DNA from: CAYLXN01 sp964388235
GTDB lineage: Bacteria; Patescibacteriota; Saccharimonadia; Saccharimonadales; Saccharimonadaceae
Assembly (NCBI GenBank): GCA_964388235.1
Contig: CAYLXN010000008.1
Coordinates: 1 to 28,632, forward strand
Direction of reading: 5' to 3'
Length of the DNA: 28,632 nucleotides
Part shown: one piece after another, positions 7,078 to 13,079 of the stretch
How positions within the stretch are numbered: position 1 is the stretch's first letter
Layout: every line of letters begins with the position of its first letter
Translations under genes and position numbers: made by a program
The notes under the pieces: model-generated
What the model was told of the DNA's origin: nothing
What the model saw: the letters and a program-made list of their open reading frames with translations, nothing else
Databases searched by the model: none

Positions 7078-9560
7078 TTATTTCAGTAAACTGGCTAAAA
7101 AAATATGTCGACATTAAAGTTGACATCGAAACTTTGACCCGCGAAATTGGTGCGAAATTAGTTGAAATTGAGCAAGTAATCGATCTTGGCGAAAAGTACA
7201 AAGACGCAATCGTAGTTGAGATTAAATCGGTTGCCGAAGTTGACGGCTCGGACCATTTGCATTTGCTGGGAATCGATGACGGCGGCAAAGTGTCAGTTCG
7301 GCGAACGGCTGATGGCTTAGTGAGGGTAATTTGTGGCGCTCCGAACGTGCGAGTTGGCCAAAAAGTCGTCTGGTTGCCACCAAAATCAACTGTGCCAGCA
7401 ACTTATGGTTCGGCTGAGCCATTTGTGCTCGATGAGCGCCAAATCATGGGCGTAACTAGTTATGGCATGATTGCCAGTGCTAAAGAGCTGGACTTGAGCG
7501 ATGAATCAGATGGTATTTTAGAAATTGATCCAAAAATTAAGCCTGGTAGGCCGCTAACTGAAATCTTTGAGTTAGATGATTATTTACTGGACATTGAGAA
7601 TAAGTCGTTGACTAACCGACCAGATTGTTTTGGAATTATTGGCTTTGCGCGCGAAGTGGCAGGGGTTTTGGGCGTGCCGTTTAAGTCGCCCGAGTGGTTA
7701 ATCGCTGATAAATTTTTCAAAACTGGCGAGGGTGAGGTTAAAATCACCGTTCCTGAGGCTGAAATCTGTCCAAAATACCAAGTTGCGGCGCTGGTTAATG
7801 TCAAAGAGGCGACCGGCCTAACCGATCTTGAAAAAACTTATTTAGCGCGAACTGGTGTCCGACCGCTGAGTCCGTTAGTTGATATTTCGAACTGGGTGAT
7901 GTTGCTGACGGCTCAGCCGCTACACACTTTTGATTACGATAAAGTGGCTCGGATTTGCAAAGACCAAGGGCTTGATGATGTTGAAATCCAAATTCGGCTA
8001 GCTAAAAAAGGTGAGCAGCTGACGCTACTTGATCAGCGAACGATTGAGCTATCGACTGACGATATTGTGATTTGTGCTGGTAAAACGCCAATTGCTTTGG
8101 CTGGTGCGATGGGTGGCGCTTCGACGGCGATTGACAAGATGACCGAAAAAGTGTTGATCGAATCGGCCACTTTTGATTTATATAAATTGCGCTCGACTCA
8201 GATGCGCCACGGGATCTTTTCCGAAGCTGTTACTCGCTTCACTAAAGGTCAGCCGCCGTGCTTGACTGATCCAGCTTTGGCGCTAGCAATTGACGAAATT
8301 TTAGATTTGGATGGTGCTAGTCAGCGGTATCAGGTTTCGACTTTTGTGGCCGACAAATCGCGACCAAAAAACGTTAAACTGAACCTAGAAAGTGTTAATC
8401 GTTTGCTGGGCGCCGAGTTTAAAATTAATGACATCAAAAAGACACTGCAGGCAACTGAATTTGAAGTCAAAATTGACGCGGAATCGCTGTCAGTCACGGT
8501 GCCGTTTTGGCGGCAAGATATCAACATTCCAGCCGATGTGATTGAGGAAATTGGTCGTTTGTCGGGCTATGATAATTTGCCAATTAATATGCCAAAACGT
8601 AATCTGACGGCGGTGTTCCCGAGTCAGTTCGATGTTTTTCGTCAAGAAATTAGCAATTTGTTGACTAAATACGGCGCCAATCAGGTTTTGACTTACAGTT
8701 TTGTCGATCAAAAAACGCTTGAAGCCGCTGGGCAGTCGGTCGCCAATTCATATCGAATTGTCAATTCGCTCAGTCCGGAATTGCAATTTTATCGTCAGAG
8801 CTTAGTGCCGAGTCTATTGACCAAAATTCATGCTAATATCAAAGCCGGTTTCGATCAATTTGCGCTTTATGAGCTTAATAAAGTTCATCCGAAAAAGGCT
8901 GGCTTGACCGACGAAAAAGTGCCAGTTGAAAACTATAACTTGGGCTTGGTGGTAGCTGACAAAAACTCAAACCAAACCGCTTATTATCAGGCGAAAAAAT
9001 ATCTCGATTTGCTGGCCGAAGCCTTGAATTTGCAGTTTGAATATCAGCCGTTGTCGCCGTCGACCGATTATCGGCAGGTGATGTTTGAGCCGAAGCGAGC
9101 AGCGGAAGTGTCGATTGATGGTCAAGTTGTGGCTTGGTTGGGCGAATTTAAGCAATCGGTGATCAAGAATTTCAAATTGCCGACTTTTTGTGCTGGCATA
9201 GAAATCAATTTGGCAAAATTATTTGAGCTGTCGAGCCAGGTTTCGCGGTTTAATTATCGGCCATTGAGCCGCTATCCGAAGGTTGAGCGAGATATCTGTT
9301 TTGAAGTGGCAAGTGATGTCAATTTTCACGATTTAATCAAGCCGATTGCTGATTTTTGTCAGTCGCTTGACCCAGCTGAACAGCAAATTGACTTCAAGCC
9401 AGTTGATATTTATCAAATCGATGTCGACTCGCCAAAGCGAATCACGCTGCGATTGACAATTTATGATTATCAAAAAACCTTGTCGGCTAACGAAGCAAAT
9501 CAACTGGTTGATCGACTGGTCGCCTTTGTTTCAGAGCAAATCAAGCTGACAATTGTCTAG
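7074..9560 (+). CDS. pheT: Phenylalanine--tRNA ligase beta subunit
   Basis: PheT is the structural, tRNA-binding and editing-associated subunit of PheRS. The 828-residue product has the full bacterial layout: an N-terminal EMAP-like tRNA-binding domain (about 40-155, with VICGAPNVRVGQKVVWLPP), B3/B4 editing region (about 210-400), B5 domain (about 410-480), the catalytic-like core (about 490-690), and a C-terminal ferredoxin-fold anticodon-binding domain (about 735-828, starting at NYRPLSRYPKVERDICFEV). The reading frame overlaps pheS by 4 nt. No intrinsic terminator is evident after it; the next promoter starts 50 nt downstream. Confidence 0.97.
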   Translation: MIISVNWLKKYVDIKVDIETLTREIGAKLVEIEQVIDLGEKYKDAIVVEIKSVAEVDGSDHLHLLGIDDGGKVSVRRTADGLVRVICGAPNVRVGQKVVWLPPKSTVPATYGSAEPFVLDERQIMGVTSYGMIASAKELDLSDESDGILEIDPKIKPGRPLTEIFELDDYLLDIENKSLTNRPDCFGIIGFAREVAGVLGVPFKSPEWLIADKFFKTGEGEVKITVPEAEICPKYQVAALVNVKEATGLTDLEKTYLARTGVRPLSPLVDISNWVMLLTAQPLHTFDYDKVARICKDQGLDDVEIQIRLAKKGEQLTLLDQRTIELSTDDIVICAGKTPIALAGAMGGASTAIDKMTEKVLIESATFDLYKLRSTQMRHGIFSEAVTRFTKGQPPCLTDPALALAIDEILDLDGASQRYQVSTFVADKSRPKNVKLNLESVNRLLGAEFKINDIKKTLQATEFEVKIDAESLSVTVPFWRQDINIPADVIEEIGRLSGYDNLPINMPKRNLTAVFPSQFDVFRQEISNLLTKYGANQVLTYSFVDQKTLEAAGQSVANSYRIVNSLSPELQFYRQSLVPSLLTKIHANIKAGFDQFALYELNKVHPKKAGLTDEKVPVENYNLGLVVADKNSNQTAYYQAKKYLDLLAEALNLQFEYQPLSPSTDYRQVMFEPKRAAEVSIDGQVVAWLGEFKQSVIKNFKLPTFCAGIEINLAKLFELSSQVSRFNYRPLSRYPKVERDICFEVASDVNFHDLIKPIADFCQSLDPAEQQIDFKPVDIYQIDVDSPKRITLRLTIYDYQKTLSANEANQLVDRLVAFVSEQIKLTIV

Positions 9561-9610
9561 GCTTAGTGCTGTGGTTTTGTAACTAAAAATTATGAAGTGT
9601 TATAGTACTA

Positions 9611-9639
9611 TTGACAATATTTATTTAGTATGTTATAAT
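9611..9639 (+). promoter_or_regulatory. Near-perfect consensus promoter of the wall-binding-repeat gene
   Basis: TTGACA (9611-9616), a 17-bp spacer, and TATAAT (9634-9639), with the extended TG at 9631-9632. It matches the housekeeping sigma consensus at every position and is the strongest promoter seen in the window. The expected start near 9646 gives a leader of about 50 nt. Confidence 0.9.
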
Positions 9640-9682
9640 TAGAGCATATTCGTTTCATTTTTTTAAAAATAAATAAAAAATC

Positions 9683-9690
9683 AAAGGAGG
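9683..9690 (+). promoter_or_regulatory. Full Shine-Dalgarno of the wall-binding-repeat gene
   Basis: AAAGGAGG lies 7 nt before the ATG at 9698. It is among the best ribosome-binding sites in the window, in contrast with the leaderless starts of neighbouring operons. Confidence 0.88.
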
Positions 9691-9697
9691 AATAAAA

Positions 9698-10825
9698 ATG
9701 AAAAAAAGAAGTACTTTTAAATTAATGGTTATTGCTTTAATGGTAGTAGTGCTTTTTGCTATTACCGCAACGGATGTTTTCGCTTCTTCAGAAGATATGC
9801 CTGAGGAAGCAAATGGGTATTATGAATATACCCATTCTGTTGACGAAGACTCTGGTGAAGAGTACCAGAGTTATCTAGGAATTGTCGGCAAAGACAGATT
9901 TGCCACTAGTGTCTTAGTGGCAAATCTGTTAGCAGAAGAAGGCGTTGACGCTAGCACTGTCGTGCTAGCGTCAGGCGAAAACTTCGCCGATGCGCTTTCT
10001 GCCTCTAACCTAGGAGCTCCTGTTCTTCTTACAAAGAAGAATAGCCTCCCAGATTCAGTCAAGAGTTTCTTGACTGAATCTACTACGATCAAGAAAGTGA
10101 TCGTAGTAGGTGGAGAAGCAGCAGTTTCGGAAGAGGTTGTCGCCTCTCTACCTGCAGAGATGCAGGTAGAGCGCCTAGCGGGAGCCAACCGCTACGCTAC
10201 CAACATGGCGGTTATCCGCCATGCTGGTGGGATGACAGATAAGGCAGCTTTAGTTGTATCAGGAATAAATTTCCCTGATGCGCTGGCTGCTGGAGCTGTC
10301 GCTAACGCTAACCACGCGGTTAGCGAAGGTGGCAGAAAAGCTCTGCTGGTCTTAACAAGGCCAGACAGCATTCCAGAGGAAACTCTGGAAGCTGTCCGCC
10401 GAGAGGCAGCAGAGATATTTGTTGTCGGAGGGGAAGCTGCAATCAGCCATAAAGCAGCTTCCACTCTTGGTGGCAGCTATATTCGATTAGCGGGAGCTAA
10501 TCGATATGAGACTGCGAGAGCAGTCTCCAACTACTTCATCGCCGCACCAGCGGCGAAAGTAGTTGTTGTATCAGGGCGAAATTTCCCTGATGCGCTGGCT
10601 GCTGCTCCTCTCGCTAATTTCAAGGCCTGCGGCCTTGAGTTTAGCGAAGATTTAGCTGATGTTTATCATCAGCAAATCATTGCCGTCGGCAGTCTTGCGG
10701 CGGCAAGAGGAGAGATAGGGACTGGTGATGGAATCATCGCCATCCCTGTGCCCGTTAAAGTGCAAGCAGAGCAATTTTGTTCTGCTTGTAGGGAGTTTAT
10801 GTTAACTCCCGAGCATAACCATTAA
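9698..10825 (+). CDS. Secreted protein with three cell-wall-binding type 2 repeats, encoded by a hairpin-dense gene
   Basis: The 375-residue product starts with a clear signal peptide (KKR, then a hydrophobic stretch to about 26, likely cleavage after DVFA, residue 29). An acidic linker (30-62) follows, then three CWB2-type (PF04122-like) repeats at about 63-155, 157-258 and 261-350. Each carries DRFAT/NRYAT/NRYET, a SG.NF.DAL motif and mostly a VVGGEAA-like strand; the third ends with a degenerate IIAVGSLAAA. The C-terminus has CSAC and ends EHNH. In Firmicutes such repeats bind anionic wall polymers, so a role in binding the cell's own or a host wall is likely (inference). It is monocistronic, with a consensus promoter, full SD and strong terminator. 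From codon 39 on, the coding sequence is packed with inverted repeats, while the signal-peptide part has none. Confidence 0.88.
   Translation: MKKRSTFKLMVIALMVVVLFAITATDVFASSEDMPEEANGYYEYTHSVDEDSGEEYQSYLGIVGKDRFATSVLVANLLAEEGVDASTVVLASGENFADALSASNLGAPVLLTKKNSLPDSVKSFLTESTTIKKVIVVGGEAAVSEEVVASLPAEMQVERLAGANRYATNMAVIRHAGGMTDKAALVVSGINFPDALAAGAVANANHAVSEGGRKALLVLTRPDSIPEETLEAVRREAAEIFVVGGEAAISHKAASTLGGSYIRLAGANRYETARAVSNYFIAAPAAKVVVVSGRNFPDALAAAPLANFKACGLEFSEDLADVYHQQIIAVGSLAAARGEIGTGDGIIAIPVPVKVQAEQFCSACREFMLTPEHNH
9894..9929 (+). repeat. Hairpin with perfect 15-bp stem
   Basis: ACAGATTTGCCACTA (9894-9908) pairs exactly with TAGTGGCAAATCTGT (9915-9929) across a 6-nt loop. It is the longest uninterrupted stem in the array. 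Confidence 0.95.
9946..9973 (+). repeat. Hairpin with perfect 12-bp stem and 4-nt loop
   Basis: TGACGCTAGCAC (9946-9957), loop TGTC, GTGCTAGCGTCA (9962-9973). The next hairpin, GGCGAA-aac-TTCGCC, begins at the very next base (9974). Confidence 0.95.
10051..10109 (+). repeat. Two interlocked hairpins, 14 bp and 12 bp
   Basis: AGATTCAGTCAAGA (10051-10064) pairs with 10068-10081 across a 3-nt loop. CTACTACGATCA (10080-10091) pairs with TGATCGTAGTAG (10098-10109) across AGAAAG. They share bases 10080-10081, so at most one can use those two bases at a time. Confidence 0.95.
10146..10171 (+). repeat. Hairpin with 11-bp stem and GAGA (GNRA) tetraloop
   Basis: CTCTACCTGCA (10146-10156), loop GAGA, TGCAGGTAGAG (10161-10171). 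All pairs are Watson-Crick. Confidence 0.95.
10371..10390 (+). repeat. Hairpin with 8-bp stem and GAAA (GNRA) tetraloop
   Basis: TTCCAGAG, loop GAAA, CTCTGGAA. It is followed directly by a bulged hairpin (10391-10410) with a GAGA loop. Confidence 0.93.
10479..10527 (+). repeat. Two abutting GNRA-loop hairpins
   Basis: ATAT-(t)-CGATTAGC, loop GGGA, GCTAATCGATAT (10479-10507, 12 bp with one bulged T) abuts GAGACTGC, loop GAGA, GCAGTCTC (10508-10527, 8 bp). No base separates them. Confidence 0.93.
10528..10565 (+). repeat. Two-tier hairpin, 9 bp plus 7 bp
   Basis: Outer stem CAACTACTT / AAGTAGTTG, inner stem TCGCCGC / GCGGCGA with loop ACCA, separated by a 2-nt bulge (CA). It starts at the base after the previous hairpin ends. 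Confidence 0.94.
10611..10647 (+). repeat. Two-tier hairpin, 7 bp plus 8 bp
   Basis: Outer stem TCGCTAA / TTAGCGA, inner stem TCAAGGCC / GGCCTTGA with loop TGC, joined by a 2x2 internal loop. Confidence 0.94.
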
Positions 10826-10830
10826 ACTTA

Positions 10831-10857
10831 AAAACCGACCTTTTGGTCGGTTTTTTA
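10831..10857 (+). terminator. Intrinsic terminator of the wall-binding-repeat gene
   Basis: AAAACCGACC, loop TTTT, GGTCGGTTTT, followed by more T. It lies 5 nt after the stop codon. Confidence 0.93.
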
Positions 10858-10939
10858 TTTGACATTAGGTTGCTATGGTAAGCAAAATGACTGCGTTTTT
10901 TGTGCCGAGCAGCTGGCTTTAGCTGATCAAAATAAAACA

Positions 10940-10948
10940 TGATATAAT
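10940..10948 (+). promoter_or_regulatory. Extended -10 of the leaderless gatCAB operon
   Basis: TGaTATAAT ends 6 nt before the gatC ATG at 10955. No SD is present. Confidence 0.65.
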
Positions 10949-10954
10949 ATCTGC

Positions 10955-11245
10955 ATGACAGAAATCTCAAAACAACAGCTAGCGCATCTAGCAAAACTGA
11001 GTAATTTAACTATCGAAGACCAAGAAGCCGAAGGTTTGAGGCAAGATCTAAGTAAGATTTTAGGCTATGTTCAGCAATTATCAGCGGTTGATACAGAGGG
11101 GGTTGAGCCGACTTATCAGATTGGTGACTTGCAAAATGTTTGGCGAGAGGATGAGTTGGTTGAAGAGCCAGTTAAGCCTGAGCAATTGTTAGATTTGCCA
11201 GCCAAAACTCAAGATCAACAAATTAAAGTTCCGAAGGTGCTCTGA
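10955..11245 (+). CDS. gatC: Asp/Glu-tRNA(Asn/Gln) amidotransferase subunit C
   Basis: GatC stabilises GatA and GatB in the complex that amidates Glu-tRNA(Gln) or Asp-tRNA(Asn). The 96-residue product has the family's N-terminal helices (QLAHLAKLSNLTI, DLSKILGYVQQLSAVDTEGV) and the extended acidic C-terminal part containing WREDE. It begins a leaderless operon, and its TGA overlaps the gatA start by one base (TGATG). Confidence 0.93.
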   Translation: MTEISKQQLAHLAKLSNLTIEDQEAEGLRQDLSKILGYVQQLSAVDTEGVEPTYQIGDLQNVWREDELVEEPVKPEQLLDLPAKTQDQQIKVPKVL

Positions 11246-12660
11246 TGTCAGAAATTGAAAAAATTACCAAATTAGTTAAATCTGGGCAAAAAACTGCCTT
11301 CGAGTTCGCAACCGAAGCACTTGACAAAGCTGAAAAATTAAACCCAGATTATAATATTTTTATCAACATCACTCGAGAGCGAGCTCTACAGCGAGCGGCA
11401 GAAATCGATCAGCAAAACAAAGCTGGTGAGCCGGTTGGCGTTTTGGCGGGCGTGCCGTTTATTGTCAAGGATAATATGCTGGCTTTTGGCGGTCCGACTA
11501 CCGCTGCGAGTCGGTTTTTTGAGAATTTTGAGGCGCCGATTCAGGCGGAAGTTGTCGAGCGAATGGAACAGGCTGGGGCAATTGCTATCGGCAAAGCCAA
11601 TCTTGACGCTTTTGCTCATGGCGGCTCAACTGAAAATTCGGCTTTTGGGGTGACTAAAAACGCAGTTGATACCGAGCGAGTGGCTGGTGGTTCGAGCGGC
11701 GGCTCGGCAGTCGGGGTAGCGCTGGATATTGCACCAGTTGCTCTTGGCTCAGACACTGGCGGTTCGATTCGTCAACCAGCTAGTTTCAATGGCGTGGTCG
11801 GTATTAAACCGAGTTACGGGTTGGTCAGCCGATTTGGGGTGTTTGCGATGGCGTCGAGTACCGACGTGATGGGTTGTTTTGCTAAATCAACCGAAGACGC
11901 TGAAAAAGTATTGGCGGTTTTAGCTGGTCAAGATAATAAAGACATGAATACTTACGCTAGTGAGTATCAGCCGGTTGAACTGAAAACTCCAACCAAGATC
12001 GGGGTAATTAAACAGTTTATGAATAATCTTGACTCAGAGGTTGAGGCTAGTATTCGGGCGGCAATTGATCAATTAAAGCAGCTAGGACACCAAGTTGAGG
12101 AAGTGGATTTTCCTGAAGCGGAGCATGCTTTGGCGATTTATTATATCGTGGTGCCAGCTGAATTATCGAGTAATTTAGCTCGATTTGATGGTGTTCGCTA
12201 TGGTCGCCAACATCCAGCGGCTAAAGATTTGGATCAGCTCTATCAGATGAGTCGTGCTGAAGGTTTTGAGACTGAAAACAAGCGCCGAATCATGATTGGT
12301 AGCTACGTGCTATCAAGTGGCTATTTTGATGCTTATTATCTTCAAGCGCAAAAAGTTAGGACGTTGTTAATTAACAAATTTGACCAATTATTCAAAGATT
12401 ACGATTATTTGGTCGGACCAGTGGTGCCAGAAACGGCGTTTACGATTGGCGAACACTCGCATGATTTGATCAAAATGTACATGTCTGATGTTTTGACGAC
12501 ACCAGCTAGCATGGCTGGTTTGCCGGCAATGAGTTTACCAGTTGATCCGACGACTGATGGCTTGCCAGTTGGATTACAGATTATTGGCTCAATTAGATCA
12601 GATGCAAAAATGTTAGCGCTAGCTAAGCAGTTAGAAACGTACCGACAAGGAGGTAAATAA
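11245..12660 (+). CDS. gatA: Asp/Glu-tRNA(Asn/Gln) amidotransferase subunit A
   Basis: GatA is the glutaminase subunit: it releases ammonia from glutamine and channels it to GatB. The 471-residue product is an amidase-signature enzyme with the Ser-cisSer-Lys triad visible as Lys75 (PFIVKDN), Ser150 (in GGSSGGSA) and Ser174 (in TGGSIRQPAS). Length is normal. Its TAA shares one base with the ATG of the next gene (TAATG), and AAGGAGG in its last codons is the SD for that gene. Confidence 0.97.
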   Translation: MSEIEKITKLVKSGQKTAFEFATEALDKAEKLNPDYNIFINITRERALQRAAEIDQQNKAGEPVGVLAGVPFIVKDNMLAFGGPTTAASRFFENFEAPIQAEVVERMEQAGAIAIGKANLDAFAHGGSTENSAFGVTKNAVDTERVAGGSSGGSAVGVALDIAPVALGSDTGGSIRQPASFNGVVGIKPSYGLVSRFGVFAMASSTDVMGCFAKSTEDAEKVLAVLAGQDNKDMNTYASEYQPVELKTPTKIGVIKQFMNNLDSEVEASIRAAIDQLKQLGHQVEEVDFPEAEHALAIYYIVVPAELSSNLARFDGVRYGRQHPAAKDLDQLYQMSRAEGFETENKRRIMIGSYVLSSGYFDAYYLQAQKVRTLLINKFDQLFKDYDYLVGPVVPETAFTIGEHSHDLIKMYMSDVLTTPASMAGLPAMSLPVDPTTDGLPVGLQIIGSIRSDAKMLALAKQLETYRQGGK

Positions 12661-13079
12661 TGGATTCAGGTTTATTGATTTTTCTGGGCGTAGTACTGAT
12701 AATCGCTGTCGTGGTTTTTGCGGCAATTACGAAAAATCGGTCTTTCATCAAGCGACTGGATCGCGAAAAATATCAATCAGATTGGTTAAAAATTGAAAAC
12801 AAATTCACTCGAGAGGATCAAGATTCTTATCAATGGGTGGTTTTGAATGCTGACAAATTACTGGGGCGGGCTTTAGAGGAACTAGGCGTGGCTGGTTCGA
12901 CGATGGGCGAGCGGATGAAAAATTATAAAAATCACTTTTCTAACCTCAACGGCGTTTGGCAAGCACACAAATTGCGAAACAAAATTGCCCATGAAGTTGA
13001 CGTGGAGTTGACTTTCGAACAAACACGCTCGGCGTTGAGTCGGTTTAAGCAGGCTTTAAAAGATTTGGGGGCGATTTAG
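12660..13079 (+). CDS. Membrane-anchored HEPN-like protein between gatA and gatB
   Basis: This 139-residue protein has an N-terminal transmembrane helix (about 4-23), then a helical soluble domain. Its last part contains LNADKLLGRALEELG and HKLRNKIAHE. The R106-N-K-I-A-H111 segment fits the RX4-6H motif of HEPN proteins, a helical family that includes many RNases; some HEPN-fold proteins of the DUF4145 type resemble this arrangement. Assignment to HEPN is an inference from motif and helix pattern. It overlaps gatA by one base and abuts gatB, so it is co-translated with the tRNA amidotransferase. The N-terminal anchor would place the domain at the membrane, probably on the cytoplasmic side. 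Confidence 0.72.
   Translation: MDSGLLIFLGVVLIIAVVVFAAITKNRSFIKRLDREKYQSDWLKIENKFTREDQDSYQWVVLNADKLLGRALEELGVAGSTMGERMKNYKNHFSNLNGVWQAHKLRNKIAHEVDVELTFEQTRSALSRFKQALKDLGAI

Larger units (their letters stand above)
9812..10810 (+). repeat. Dense tandem array of about 29 different hairpins within the coding sequence
   Basis: Hairpins read by eye: 9812-9836, 9849-9871, 9894-9929, 9946-9973, 9974-9988, 10020-10044, 10051-10081, 10080-10109, 10132-10147, 10146-10171, 10176-10194, 10199-10228, 10258-10279, 10306-10325, 10332-10346, 10346-10364, 10371-10390, 10391-10410 (bulged), 10432-10462, 10479-10507, 10508-10527, 10528-10565, 10570-10591, 10611-10647, 10655-10673, 10680-10706, 10717-10747, 10761-10790 and 10791-10810. 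Arms are 5-16 bp and mostly perfect, with a few G-U pairs. Loops are usually 3-7 nt. Roughly 545 of the 999 bases are in stems. The stems differ in sequence, so this is not one repeated element. Neighbouring genes show nothing like it. Confidence 0.93.

Noticed and set aside
9871..10464. Two antisense open frames (105 and 90 codons) opposite the hairpin gene
   Set aside because: Self-complementary stems make the two strands similar, so open antisense frames are expected. No start signals or domains support them.
9812..10810. CRISPR array, attenuator series or integron-like attC array as an explanation of the hairpins
   Set aside because: Stems differ from one another, there is no constant repeat or spacer, no recombination-site core, and the frame encodes an intact CWB2 protein throughout.
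10826..10954. tRNA or small RNA gene between the CWB2 gene and gatC
   Set aside because: Only the terminator and the gatC -10 are visible. No cloverleaf or conserved RNA motif was found.
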